This document shows, piece by piece, positions 20,075 through 29,054 of a stretch of 64,000 bases of DNA (the stretch's first letter is position 1; each line of letters begins with the position of its first letter). Under the pieces are notes generated by a model that ran no database searches, had not been told where the DNA came from, and saw nothing but the letters and a program-made list of their open reading frames with translations. The translations under genes and the position numbers were made by a program. Where the stretch lies: positions 12,731,501-12,795,500 of the forward strand of contig NZ_CP114040.1 of the NCBI RefSeq assembly GCF_026965555.1. The letters are read 5' to 3'. The stretch comes from Nannocystis punicea (GTDB taxonomy: Bacteria; Myxococcota_A; Polyangia; Nannocystales; Nannocystaceae).

Positions 20075-20608
20075 TCAGGGCTTCAGGAGCGCGGCGGCGC
20101 CGGGGTGCAGGACCTCGACGATCTCGCCGGAGACCGGCTCGATCGCGGTGGTCTTGCCGTTCTCGACCACGACCTTGAACTGGGCCATGTCGGAGCCGTC
20201 CTTGAGCTTGAGGGTGCGGTCGGGCAGCTCGACGGTGTCGACGCCGGGCGGCTCGCGGCTGAGGCCGAGGCGCGCCTTGCCTTCGGACCAGGTGAACACG
20301 CGCGGCCGCTCGGAGGCGTCGGTGCCGGCGGGGAGCTCGAACTGACGCAGGGTCGCGGGCTGCTGGCCGCGGCGGGCCCACTGGTACCAGGCGAACACGG
20401 TGCCGACGGCGAGGCAGGCGAGACAGGCGAGCAGGACGCGGCGGACACGCCGAGCTGCGGTGTAGCCGGCGAAGCGGCCGAGGTGGTGCTCCCCGGCCGG
20501 CGGGTCACGCATGAGCTCGTCGTCGCGGACGCTGGTGGGCGGGGCCTCGACCGGGCGCCACTCGCTGGGTACGTCGGAGGACGGCGTCTCGAGGTCGTCG
20601 CGGGTCAT
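20075..20608 (-). CDS. Single-pass membrane protein, 177 aa
   Basis: Unknown function. The cytoplasmic N-terminus (1-58) is acidic and Pro-rich; one membrane helix follows a basic patch (RRVRRVLLACLACLAVGTVFAW, ~57-77). The outer domain of ~95 residues is beta-rich (RQFELPAGTD; RTLKLKDGSDMAQFKVVVENG; VSGEIVEVLHPG). No motif recognised. It shares orientation with the Cys-rich lipoprotein gene upstream, 46 bases away, possibly one operon. Confidence 0.78.
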   Translation of the reverse strand: MTRDDLETPSSDVPSEWRPVEAPPTSVRDDELMRDPPAGEHHLGRFAGYTAARRVRRVLLACLACLAVGTVFAWYQWARRGQQPATLRQFELPAGTDASERPRVFTWSEGKARLGLSREPPGVDTVELPDRTLKLKDGSDMAQFKVVVENGKTTAIEPVSGEIVEVLHPGAAALLKP

Positions 20609-20654
20609 GCCCGGAGGATAGCGCGGGTCGGCGAGGGGCGCGCTCGCGCGGCGC

Positions 20655-21644
20655 TCACATGCACACCGAGCCGATCAGTGCGCCCAGGTCGAGGTCGACG
20701 GCCGGGTCGGTGCACTGCTGGCCCACCGGGCAGTCGGCGTCGCTGTTGCATTGGCCGCAGATGCCCAGCTTCAGCAGGTTCATCACCGAGGCCTCGCCGC
20801 AGAAGCCGGAGGCGCACGCCTGGTCGCCGGTGCCGTCGAAGTCGCAGCCGCCGTTGTTCGGCACCGAGTCCGGCGCCTTGCACTTCATCTGGCCGGTGAA
20901 ATCGCCGATGTCGTAGTCGGGGGTGCAGTGGGGCGCCTGGGCCGGACAGTCGGCGTCGGTCTTGCACTCGCCGCAGGTGGCGACGGTGATGATGCCCGGG
21001 ACCTCGAGCACGGGGCTGCAGTCCTGCGAGGTCGGGTCGTTGCACGCGGCGTCGCTCTCGCAGCCGTCGCCGGCCTTGCCGAGGTTGCACACCGCGCCGA
21101 CGCCGGCGACCGGGTTGGGCGCGGTGCAGCCGCCGTCGGGGCAGTCGCCGTCGCCGAGGCACTCGCCGCAGAAGCCGCCGATCGCGGGGACGACGAAGCA
21201 CTTGCCCGACTCGCAGCCGCAGCCGCTGGCGTCGGTGCAGGGGGCGTTCTGCGGCTGGCCGGGGACGTCGTTGCAGAAGCCGCCGGTGGTGAAGCCGGTG
21301 CTGAAGCTGTCGGGGCCGATCGAGGTGGAGATGACCTCGGTGGTGACGGTCGAGACGGTGCCCGGGAGGGTGTCGCTGGGGTCGCCGTCGGTGGCGGAGC
21401 CCTCGGTGACGAAAGTGGTGGGCGAGGCGGTGGTGACGGTCTGACCCGCGGTGGTGGTGACGGGCTCGCTCGGATTGGCCGAGGTCTGGCTGTGCCCCAC
21501 GCTGACGGAGCCGTCGCTCGCGCCGGAGGTGCTGCCCGCGGTCTCGGTGCTGGTTTGAGTGTCGGAGGCGGACTCGCCGTCGGCCTTGGGGCTGCAGGCG
21601 ACGACGACGAACAGGGCGGACCACAAGCGCAAGCGAAGCTTCAC
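20655..21644 (-). CDS. Cys-rich lipoprotein, 329 aa
   Basis: Surface lipoprotein of a kind common in myxobacteria. I start at the GTG at 21644 because it gives VKLRLRLWSALFVVVACSPK with a lipobox Cys; the frame is open further up but is not protein-like. Residues ~20-105 are a Ser/Thr/Gly linker. The rest holds about two dozen Cys in short disulfide modules such as CGECKTDADCP, CGQCNSDADCP and CGECLGDGDCP, the CxxDxDC pattern that binds calcium-like loops in related proteins. Role unknown; probably exposed on the outer membrane. Confidence 0.88.
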   Translation of the reverse strand: MKLRLRLWSALFVVVACSPKADGESASDTQTSTETAGSTSGASDGSVSVGHSQTSANPSEPVTTTAGQTVTTASPTTFVTEGSATDGDPSDTLPGTVSTVTTEVISTSIGPDSFSTGFTTGGFCNDVPGQPQNAPCTDASGCGCESGKCFVVPAIGGFCGECLGDGDCPDGGCTAPNPVAGVGAVCNLGKAGDGCESDAACNDPTSQDCSPVLEVPGIITVATCGECKTDADCPAQAPHCTPDYDIGDFTGQMKCKAPDSVPNNGGCDFDGTGDQACASGFCGEASVMNLLKLGICGQCNSDADCPVGQQCTDPAVDLDLGALIGSVCM

Positions 21645-22543
21645 GCCGCGAGTATACGCGGGGGACGGATGCGGCGCGGGGTGAACGTTGCTAGATGTCC
21701 TTTGGGACATGAGCGGCTCCGCGCGGGTCGACGGACCCCAGGGCGCCTGGAGCAGGCGATGACAGGACGCGGTCGGTGCGGCCCGGCGCCGCGAGAGGGT
21801 GGGCGCTGGTTCACGCACCGAAGATTGCGTCGAAGGGCGGGCGCAGAGCCTGGGATGATTCGGCGCACCAGCACGATGCGTGGTGGCTCGCGCGCGAAGG
21901 ACTGTCGAGGCCTCATGAGAGTGCGGATCGACGAGGCGACGCATTGCCCATAGCGGCAGGCGCGATTCGTAGGGGCCCGGGGACCACGATGAAAGAGCAG
22001 GGGCCGACGAGACGCCGGGAGCTCGAGCGCGGGGCCGTGCGATCGGACGTGGCTTATGGGACAGGACATACCGGTGCCCTGGCGGCTCGTGTCACGGCGG
22101 CTCGATCGCGATGGCTGCCCGATGGAACATGTCCTATTGGTCAGGAGTTCCATCGGGTGAGCGACGCGCCGCGAGGCATCGCGAGAAGAGCGCTCGGTTC
22201 GAGCGGCAGCACGGCGTCGGGGTCGGGTCCGTTCGCAGGGCCAGCCCTGTCGTTCCTCGCCCGGCGCGCCACGAGCGGCGCGTCTTCGTGACGACGAGGA
22301 GAGCAACTTCGCTCGGCTGTCGCGCCCCGGGTGTCACAAAGTCGATCGACGTGTCGGCCTCGCGCTGCCGCGCTGTTCGAGGGCGAGCGTCGCGGCGGAG
22401 CATCAGCCCCATCTGGGGGCGCTCGGCGGCTCGAGCATCGTCGTTCGCGGCGACCGACATTCCGGTCGCGTGTTGATCGGCGTCGAGCCCGTTGGCTACC
22501 CTGCGCAGGATCAGGCGCCTCTTCGAACCCAGGCAGGGTCATC
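21645..22543. other. Repeat-bearing gap without a clear gene
   Basis: Frames are open on both strands but none has a start, composition or motif I trust. It holds a perfect TGTCC-TTTG-GGACA hairpin (21696-21709) and a second hairpin with GATGGAAC/GTTCCATC arms at 22121-22154. The stretch around 22090-22150 resembles the 3' end of the lipoprotein gene at 25412 (shared GTCACGGC-GCTCGA-CG-GATGGCTG pattern), so a decayed copy of that gene may lie here. Confidence 0.5.
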
Positions 22544-23284
22544 GTGAGCCTCAGGATCGCGCGCGAGCAGATCGAGAACATCCGCTATCAGACCCACCAG
22601 CCCGTGCTGGTCGCGGCCATGAACAGACTCGACCCGCACCGCTTCCGCGGCCTCGGCCCCGCGAGGACGGAGGTGTTCGTCCGCCACGGGTGGGAGACGG
22701 CGCAGGGCCTCGGGCTGCTCTACCTCAACGATGCGGGTTACGTCCTCTTCCTGATGACCTTCCTCGGGTCGCACTTCTTGGGGGACTTCCGTTACGCGGA
22801 TCTCGCCCGCATCCTGCAGGAGCCGGACCCGGAAGAGGCGCCGGGCTTCGACACCCGCATCCGTCGCGCGCGCGATGCATTCATCGCCCTCGGCGAGCGA
22901 ATGATCGGGGAGAAGGCGGCGATCTACCTCGCCGACCTCGGCCGCTTCTCGGCCTGGTTCGCCAAGACGACCAGGCTCGACACGGAAGAGATGCTCGAGG
23001 CCTTGCCTCGCTGCCACGGGGGCATGGAGGTCCGCCTCACCGAGCCGCAGAAGTGGATGATCCTGGCCGAGGCGCAGGCCTCGGCGTATGCCCTCGGCCT
23101 CGACCAGGACGAGGGGGACGCGGTCGCCCTCGCCCTGCGCTGGTGGCTCGGCTTTCGCTTCGAGGAGGACCCGCTCTTTCCCTGGGTCCGCGACGTCACC
23201 GGGCGCGAGAGCGACGCCGGGGCCCGCACCCGGGCGCTCCGCGACTACGCGCTGCGTCGTATGTCCGCCGTGATGAGGGGTTGA
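22544..23284 (+). CDS. Hypothetical protein upstream of metzincin-like gene, 246 aa
   Basis: Unknown function. I start at the GTG at 22544 (VSLRIAREQIENIRYQ); the open frame from 22331 adds only Arg/Ser-rich sequence. The protein is helical with conserved-looking aromatic blocks: FVRHGWETAQGLGLLYLND, YVLFLMTFLGSHFLGDF and ALRWWLGFRFEEDPLFPWV. It has no signal peptide. It is 12 bases from the protease gene and likely acts with it, as a chaperone, adaptor or regulator; that is context only. Confidence 0.8.
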   Translation: MSLRIAREQIENIRYQTHQPVLVAAMNRLDPHRFRGLGPARTEVFVRHGWETAQGLGLLYLNDAGYVLFLMTFLGSHFLGDFRYADLARILQEPDPEEAPGFDTRIRRARDAFIALGERMIGEKAAIYLADLGRFSAWFAKTTRLDTEEMLEALPRCHGGMEVRLTEPQKWMILAEAQASAYALGLDQDEGDAVALALRWWLGFRFEEDPLFPWVRDVTGRESDAGARTRALRDYALRRMSAVMRG

Positions 23285-23296
23285 GAGGGAAACCCT

Positions 23297-24169
23297 ATGT
23301 GCAAGACGTCGACCAGCAATTATTCCGCCGGCCCCGAGGACATCACCCGGGTCCGCAACCTCACGACCAACGCCACGACCGGCTGCTGCACGTACACCTA
23401 CAGAAAGTCGGGCAGGTTCGGCTCCACCGGCAAGATCCAGCAGCTCAAAGCCGACGGCGCCACGCCCAACGGCCAGAACGACAGCCCGTGGACGGGCGAG
23501 GTCGTCATCGCCTCCGACTGCGACAAGGGCACGGTCACCGTGTCCCACAACGTCAAGGCCGTGAACAAGACGTCGGACACGACGAGCTACCCCGACACCG
23601 TCGCGGTGACCGACGCGGATCTGACGACGAAGGTCGCGAAGATCCCCCCCGCGATCGAGCGGGCCTGGAACTCCAGGGCTTACAAGCTCAAGATCACCGA
23701 CAACAAGTGCGGCGAGCGGCTGTTCGAGGTGAAATTCGTGGTGAGGATGGTCGACAGCCGCCCGCACTACACGATCAACTTCGTCAACGTGGCCGGCATG
23801 GGCACGTCCAACGACGTGGCCGGCGTGACGAGCGGGCGCTCCTACATCCTTCCGCCCGACCGGGGCAAGTTCAACCTCGGCGACTCGCGCTCCGCCTCCG
23901 ACGACGGCGACGAGTGCCTCGAGCCGCACGAGTTCGGGCACATGATCGGCCTCAAGGACGAGTACCTGGACATCCCGCACGACCGCGGCGGCGTGAAGTA
24001 CGAGTTCCCCGACAAGACGACGGAGACTGTGGCCGTGAACGGCGAGCTGATGGGCAGCATGAGCAACAAGACGCCGCAGCCGACCCGCTACTGCGTGACG
24101 ATCGCGTACGCTGCGATCGCCTTGCTCGAGGCCAACGGCCACACCGTGACCGACTGCGTGATCCTGTGA
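23297..24169 (+). CDS. Metzincin-like zinc metalloprotease, 290 aa
   Basis: The sequence EPHEFGHMIGLKDEY fits HExxHxxGxxD (His211, Glu212, His215, Asp221), a metzincin-type zinc site with Asp as third ligand as in snapalysins. The ELMGSMSN segment about 35 residues later could be the Met-turn. No signal peptide is seen, and the N-terminus (CKTSTSNYSAGPED) and middle are Thr/Asp-rich and beta-like. An intracellular start with a protease end suggests a toxin or effector exported by a non-Sec route, or a self-processing enzyme; this is inference. It lies second in a four-gene cassette. Confidence 0.85.
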   Translation: MCKTSTSNYSAGPEDITRVRNLTTNATTGCCTYTYRKSGRFGSTGKIQQLKADGATPNGQNDSPWTGEVVIASDCDKGTVTVSHNVKAVNKTSDTTSYPDTVAVTDADLTTKVAKIPPAIERAWNSRAYKLKITDNKCGERLFEVKFVVRMVDSRPHYTINFVNVAGMGTSNDVAGVTSGRSYILPPDRGKFNLGDSRSASDDGDECLEPHEFGHMIGLKDEYLDIPHDRGGVKYEFPDKTTETVAVNGELMGSMSNKTPQPTRYCVTIAYAAIALLEANGHTVTDCVIL

Positions 24170-24235
24170 CCGCACCGCACCGCACCGACGCGGCCGCGCT
24201 GTCCGCCGCCCTCCTCGCCCCACGGACGCTTCGCC

Positions 24236-24757
24236 ATGAAAACTCTCCCTGCCCCCCTCCAGTTCGTCCGCGGCACCGACTGCGGCCCGGTGCGCGTGGA
24301 GCTCTACTACACCCCGGTCACCGACCCCGCCCACGCCTCGGGCCGCGCCGACGGGCACCCGTTCCGCGACCGTTTCGAGATCCGCCTGATCCATCGCGGC
24401 CTGCCCGAGGGCGCGACGTTCGACTATCAGAGCCCTCAGCCGCTCCAGTTCTTCTTCTCGGTGAAGCGCAAGCTCGCGGGCGGTTCGCTGCTCGACGTGA
24501 CCTCGCCGCAGATCGACGCTCACCACACCGGGTTTCCCCAGCCGCAGAAGAAGAGCTTCACGCGGGCGGGCGAGACGCTGACCGATCGGATCTCCTACTT
24601 CGCCCTCGCGACGATCGTGCCGGACGACGAGATCGTGCCGGGCGAGTACCTGGTGGGGATCTCGCGCTTCGTGGTGCTGCGCGTGGGCGACAGCTCCTGC
24701 GAGTTCGAGCCGATCGAGCTGCCGCTGACCATCCTGAATCCGCCGCCGGAGGGCTGA
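24236..24757 (+). CDS. Hypothetical beta-rich protein, 173 aa
   Basis: Unknown function. Alternating strands (PVRVELYYTPV; RDRFEIRLIHRG; QPLQFFFSVKRK; YLVGISRFVVLRVG; FEPIELPLTI) suggest a single beta-sandwich. No signal peptide or catalytic motif. It follows the protease gene after 66 bases in the same direction, so an inhibitor or partner of the protease is a reasonable guess. Confidence 0.75.
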   Translation: MKTLPAPLQFVRGTDCGPVRVELYYTPVTDPAHASGRADGHPFRDRFEIRLIHRGLPEGATFDYQSPQPLQFFFSVKRKLAGGSLLDVTSPQIDAHHTGFPQPQKKSFTRAGETLTDRISYFALATIVPDDEIVPGEYLVGISRFVVLRVGDSSCEFEPIELPLTILNPPPEG

Positions 24758-24777
24758 GAGCCGGCTATCCTCGAACG

Positions 24778-25248
24778 ATGCGGTTCGTCGACGAAAGCTC
24801 GGTTCGCGCAGCGCTCGCTGCCGTGTCACCCGCGCTGCAGGCGGAGCTCCACGCCATCGCCACGGCGCTCCGCGCCCTCCCGGAAGTCGCGCTCGTCGTG
24901 TTCGACGTGCAGGCCGAGTATGCCTTCAGCAGCTTCCCGGTCGAGGTTTTCACCTTTGATGCGCACGGGACAGATTACGAGTGCTCGCTCGACGGCCGAC
25001 GGTTGCTCGCCGGCCGGACGCTCCTCGACCCGCGCGACGACTACCCGCTCGGGCGCATCGACTGGTTCGGGGCGGACACGACGTCCGACCTCGAGCTCGT
25101 CGAGCGGATGATCGTCGAGGAGCTCCGCGCGCAGTGGCCGAAGCTCACGGGTGTCCGCGCCTGCGCGGGTCGGGTCGAGTGGAAGGACGATGGGCCGGAC
25201 ATGAGCGAGCTCCTCAGCCTCGACGATCCGCCTTCGCGCGACGCTTGA
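24778..25248 (+). CDS. Hypothetical protein, 156 aa
   Basis: Acidic soluble protein of unknown function beginning MRFVDESSVRAALAAV. It has an N-terminal helical pair, a beta segment with VVFDVQAEYAFSSFPVEVFTF, and GRTLLDPRDDYPLGRIDWFG. The C-terminus is Asp/Ser-rich. It is 20 bases after the 173-aa gene, closing the metzincin cassette; it might instead be a separate immunity-type gene. Codon use is like the neighbours. Confidence 0.72.
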   Translation: MRFVDESSVRAALAAVSPALQAELHAIATALRALPEVALVVFDVQAEYAFSSFPVEVFTFDAHGTDYECSLDGRRLLAGRTLLDPRDDYPLGRIDWFGADTTSDLELVERMIVEELRAQWPKLTGVRACAGRVEWKDDGPDMSELLSLDDPPSRDA

Positions 25249-25411
25249 CGCAGGGCCACGACGGTCGCCTCGATTCGCCGGGCATCGCCGGGCTCAGGAC
25301 AGGGCGCGGGCGTCCCGACTCGCCGCGGCGGGGCTCGCCCTGGGCGGCTCGCTCCGGCCGCCTCATTGCCACCTCGACGACCGGATGCCGGCGGACGAGC
25401 GGGGGCTCGCG

Positions 25412-26269
25412 TCACGGCAGCTCGAGCGGGATGGCTGTGCAATTGGACATGTCTGCGGGGACAGGCATGTCCTGGCGCAGGAGCTCGCCGCCGGCCGCGG
25501 CGTAGACGCCGGCGGCGCGGACGAGGGCGGACGGGGGCTCCTCGGCGCCGGCGCCGGGTAGGCGGGGGGTCGGGAGGAGGACCAGCGAGCGGCCGCACAG
25601 GCGCGGGGCGAGGGCCCACGGGGGGCCCTGGAGGGTGCTGTCCCCGAAGACAGATTGGCCGAACCACAGCGGGGCGAACACCAGCGGCGCGGGCTCGACG
25701 TCGACCCGCGGAGACGGCGGCATGCCGGCGCCGATCCACGCCGCCGCGGCCAGCTCGCTGTCGGCCGAGGGCCGCACTGCGAGCAAGATCGGTCCCACCG
25801 GGGTGACCACGCCCGACCAGCGGCACGGGTCGCACCCCGGAGGCGGGACCACCGGCACCGGAGCGCGCACGTGGGCCGGCGCCGCCTCGCCGCGGCCGAG
25901 GGGGCGGACCGCGAGCTCGCCGTGTTTTTTTGAGAAAAGTACCCAGGGACATGTCTGATCGGGCATGTCCTCGCGGGCAGCCGCGGGGCGCGCGGACGGG
26001 TCGGCGCGGCGCGGCGCGTCAGGGCGCGCGGGAAGTTCGGTCGGCGATGCGGTCGCGGTGGTCGGACGCGACGGCCCGCCCGCGCCCGTGCGGCCGGGCG
26101 CGGCGGCGGGGTCGGGCAGCTCGGGCAGCCAGGCGAGGGTGCCGGGCGGGGGCTCCTCGCAGGTCGGTTCCGGCGGGGCGGCCTCGACCGGCGCGACGGG
26201 GGCCGGCTCGCTGCTCGCCGGAGGGTTACACGCCAGGGCGGCCGCGAGGGCCACGCGCCGGAGCGTCAT
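25412..26269 (-). CDS. Putative lipoprotein with in-frame hairpin repeats, 285 aa
   Basis: Signal MTLRRVALAAALACNPP ends in a lipobox-like AAC (Cys14). A long Ala/Pro linker runs to ~residue 95. The folded part includes VVPPPGCDPCRWSGVV (CxxC), GPILLAVRPSADSELAAAAW and PPWALAPRLCGRSLVLLP. Two family-like hairpins are translated in frame: GGACATG..CATGTCC at 25947-25970 (REDMPDQTCPW) and at 25445-25472 (RQDMPVPADMSN). An AT-rich patch beside the first encodes VLFSKKHGEL. Unknown function. It follows the 212-aa lipoprotein gene's divergent region in the same orientation. Confidence 0.72.
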   Translation of the reverse strand: MTLRRVALAAALACNPPASSEPAPVAPVEAAPPEPTCEEPPPGTLAWLPELPDPAAAPGRTGAGGPSRPTTATASPTELPARPDAPRRADPSARPAAAREDMPDQTCPWVLFSKKHGELAVRPLGRGEAAPAHVRAPVPVVPPPGCDPCRWSGVVTPVGPILLAVRPSADSELAAAAWIGAGMPPSPRVDVEPAPLVFAPLWFGQSVFGDSTLQGPPWALAPRLCGRSLVLLPTPRLPGAGAEEPPSALVRAAGVYAAAGGELLRQDMPVPADMSNCTAIPLELP

Positions 26270-26278
26270 GTCGGCGGC

Positions 26279-26917
26279 TCATGGCGCCTGCTTGGCGATC
26301 GAGGCCTTGATGCAGCCGGCGGTGTTGCGCTGCATGATGCCGCGCGCGTTGTTCCACGACTGGGCGTTCCAGAGCGTGCTGCCGTCCTTGTTGATGCCGA
26401 TGACGTCGGACGGCAAGGTCAACTTGACGAACGGACGCTGGTTGCTGGTGCACCCGGCGTAGGCCTCGACCGGGCCCGGGCCCCACAGCAGCGTGCGGCC
26501 GTTGACCTTGGCCGGGTCGGTGATCCGGTAGGTGATCGACATCTGGTAGATCGGGTTGTTGTCGGACGGCTGCAGCGTCTGCGCGAAGCTCTCGACCTCA
26601 CAGGCGACCAGCGGATCGGAGACGCTCTCGCTGCACAGGCGCTCGGCCCACTCGGCGAACACGGCCTCGCCCTCCTTGCCGTTCATCGCCTGGTCGACGT
26701 TGGTCTTGGTGTAGTAGTCGATCAGGCACGGCTCGTACTTGAGGGTGACCTTGATCTTCGCGGTGCCGACGAACGGATCCGCCTCCTGGTTCTCGGCCTG
26801 GATCAACTCCACGCACGTGAAGCCGAACTCCTCCTCTTCTTCCTCCTTGCAGGCGGACAGGAAGAGGGCGCTGGTGGTGCAGAAGCCGAGAGCGGCGATG
26901 AGCGAGAGGCGGGACAT
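26279..26917 (-). CDS. Lipoprotein, 212 aa
   Basis: Clear lipoprotein signal: LIAALGFCTTSALFLSAC with Cys23, followed by an acidic run (KEEEEEEFGF). The mature domain has several Cys (FTCVELI, YEPCLID, RLCSESV, VACEVES, AGCTSN, TAGCIKA), probably disulfide-bonded. Segments such as TAKIKVTLKYEPCLIDYYT and YQMSITYRITDP suggest a beta-rich binding fold. Function unknown. It is divergent from the cyclase-like gene with 182 bases between; the stop is 9 bases before the start of the 285-aa lipoprotein, so the two form an operon. Confidence 0.85.
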   Translation of the reverse strand: MSRLSLIAALGFCTTSALFLSACKEEEEEEFGFTCVELIQAENQEADPFVGTAKIKVTLKYEPCLIDYYTKTNVDQAMNGKEGEAVFAEWAERLCSESVSDPLVACEVESFAQTLQPSDNNPIYQMSITYRITDPAKVNGRTLLWGPGPVEAYAGCTSNQRPFVKLTLPSDVIGINKDGSTLWNAQSWNNARGIMQRNTAGCIKASIAKQAP

Positions 26918-27099
26918 CGCCGCCAGTGTTGCAAACCCGAGCGCCAGGTCGCAAGCAGGTTCGCCGCAGGCCGCGCAGACGGGCTCGAGGTCGTGGGGCG
27001 CCGGCTGCGCATGAGCCTGGACGGCGTCCGCACGGCCGTTTGGCTGTGACGGGCATCACCAGGCCGGTGGGGCTCGCGTGCTAGCGTCGCCAGCGCCTC

Positions 27100-29019
27100 A
27101 TGACGGCTCCAGCGGCGAAATCGACGCTTCACGAGCGGCTGGCAGCAGCGCAGGCCCGGATGTTCGCACGCGCAGCCACCTGGCGGCAGCGGGCGGCGGT
27201 GAGCGGGCGCGCCGGCGGCGAGCCGCGCTGGTCCCTGGGTGTGCCGGACATCAGCCTCGCGTGCGAGGTGCTGCTGGCCGATCGCCTGTTCCACGACCTC
27301 ACCCCCGAAGAAGCCGCCGGCCTGGCCCGGTGGATCCGCGCCGACCAGCAGCCCTCGGGCGCGTGGCACCTGCCCGGCGGCGGGCCTGACCTGTCGCTCA
27401 CCGTGTTCGGCTGGTGGGCCCTGGTGGAGGCCGGCGACGACCCGTCGGCCGAGCACCTGGTGCGGGCGCGCCGCGTGGTCCACGAGCTCGGCGGGGCCCA
27501 GCGCGCCAACGCGGCCGTGCGCATGTGGCTGGCGATGGCCGACGCGATCCCGTGGAGCTGGGTGCCGACCTTCCCGGCCGAATTGTGGCTGCTGCCGGCG
27601 TGGGCGATCCTGTCGCCGAGCCGCGTGGCGCCGTGGGGCCGCGGGGTGATGACGCCGTACCTGCTGCTGTCGCGCGCGCCGGCGCGGGTCCACCTGTCGG
27701 ACCCGCGGGCGCTGCTGCTCACGCGGCCCGACGGCGAGCCGATCTTGCCGCGCCTGACGCAGCCGGGGCTGGCGGGAGATCTGCTGCAGAGCTTCGACCA
27801 GGCGGTCAAGGTGATCCGCAAGCTGCCGCGCGGGCCGGTGCTGACGGCCGCGCTCGCCCGCGTGCAGCGCTGGCTGGTCGACGCGCAGCAGCGCCACGGC
27901 GGGTGGTTCTCGGCCCAGCCGACGCTCATGAGCCTGATGGCGCTGCGCGTGCTCGGGGCCAGCTTCGACGACCCGCGGATCCGCGAGGGCCTCGACTACC
28001 TCCGGCGCGCGCGCGGGCGCACCCGCTTCGCCGGCGGGGCCAACGGCCAGCAGGTGCACCTGGCCCAGGGGCAGGTGTGCGAGCCGCTGGCGACCACCGC
28101 CCGGCTGGTGCGCGTGGCCCTGGCGGCCGGCGACGCCGACGCGGAGGCGATGCTGACCTGGCTCCTGGACCAGGAGATCACGGCGCCCGGCGAGTGGCAG
28201 CTGCGGGTCAACGCGCCCGCGGGCGGCTGGCCGTACGAGCCCGGGGCCGACCGCTACGTCGACACTCTGTCGACCTGCGCGGTGCTCGACGCGCTGGCGG
28301 CGGCGCCGAAGACGTCGCCGCTGCAGACGCGGATCCGCGCCGCCGCCCGGCGCGCGGTCGAGGTGCTGCTGGCGATGCAGGAGCACGACGGCGGGTTCTG
28401 CCGCTACGAGCGCGGCGAGGCCGACGTGTTCATGACCCGCTTCCCGATCCGCGACGTCGCGCTGCTCACGGCCGGCGACCCGCACGGGCCCGCGCGCGTG
28501 CGCGTGACCGCGGCGGCGCTGCGCCAGCTGGCTCGCCTCGGGTTCCAGGGCGACGACGACCGGGTCGCGCGCGGGCTCGAGTTCCTGTGGCGGCGGGTGA
28601 CGGACGACCTGTCCTCGCGGACATCCGACCTGTCCTCGCGGACATCCGATTACATCGACGTGGCGACGCTCGCCGAGGTCGGCGCGTGCGCGGCGGCCCT
28701 GTGCCCGCCGACCCACCCGCTGCGGCAGACGGTCGAGCGCCAGCTCCGCGGGCGCCAGCGCGAGGACGGCAGCTTCGGCCCGCCGGTGCTGACGGCGCTG
28801 GCGGCCCAGGCCCTGATGGCGCTCGAGGGGGCGGCCTGCGTGCAGACGCAGCGGGCCGTGCGCGAGCTGGTGCAGGCGATCGAGGTCGACACGGAGGACC
28901 TCGGCGGGGCGTGGTCGGACGGCTTCGGCCTGTCGCCGGTGTGCCACGACCCGACCGCGGCGGTGCGCGAGGCGGCCCTGGCGCTCGACCAGTTCGTCGC
29001 GCTCGGCGGCAACTTTTGA
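27100..29019 (+). CDS. Squalene-hopene cyclase family protein with altered DXDD
   Basis: 639 aa, the normal length for prokaryotic triterpene cyclases. QW-type repeats are visible: DQQPSGAWHLPGGGPDLS near 85-105, AQQRHGGWFSAQPTLMSLMAL near 265-290, and RQREDGSFGPPVLTALAA near the end. FPAELWLLPAW and PLATTARLVRVAL match family blocks. At the site of the catalytic YPDVDDTA the protein reads Y386-VDTLST, so the protonating acid is Leu390. Classical hopene formation is therefore unlikely. Two hairpins in tandem at 28610-28644 encode LSSRTSD twice in frame. The partner 36 bases downstream is a squalene epoxidase-like enzyme. Confidence 0.88.
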   Translation: MTAPAAKSTLHERLAAAQARMFARAATWRQRAAVSGRAGGEPRWSLGVPDISLACEVLLADRLFHDLTPEEAAGLARWIRADQQPSGAWHLPGGGPDLSLTVFGWWALVEAGDDPSAEHLVRARRVVHELGGAQRANAAVRMWLAMADAIPWSWVPTFPAELWLLPAWAILSPSRVAPWGRGVMTPYLLLSRAPARVHLSDPRALLLTRPDGEPILPRLTQPGLAGDLLQSFDQAVKVIRKLPRGPVLTAALARVQRWLVDAQQRHGGWFSAQPTLMSLMALRVLGASFDDPRIREGLDYLRRARGRTRFAGGANGQQVHLAQGQVCEPLATTARLVRVALAAGDADAEAMLTWLLDQEITAPGEWQLRVNAPAGGWPYEPGADRYVDTLSTCAVLDALAAAPKTSPLQTRIRAAARRAVEVLLAMQEHDGGFCRYERGEADVFMTRFPIRDVALLTAGDPHGPARVRVTAAALRQLARLGFQGDDDRVARGLEFLWRRVTDDLSSRTSDLSSRTSDYIDVATLAEVGACAAALCPPTHPLRQTVERQLRGRQREDGSFGPPVLTALAAQALMALEGAACVQTQRAVRELVQAIEVDTEDLGGAWSDGFGLSPVCHDPTAAVREAALALDQFVALGGNF

Positions 29020-29054
29020 GCTGACTCTCAAGACATGCGCGAAAGGACATGACC

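Noticed and set aside
20751..21953. Long plus-strand open frame opposite the Cys-rich lipoprotein
   Set aside because: Val/Gly/Ala-rich antisense shadow; the minus strand has a lipobox and ordered Cys modules.
28261..28280. Sequencing error as cause of the missing DXDD
   Set aside because: The frame is intact on both sides and several adjacent codons differ, so a single error cannot explain it.
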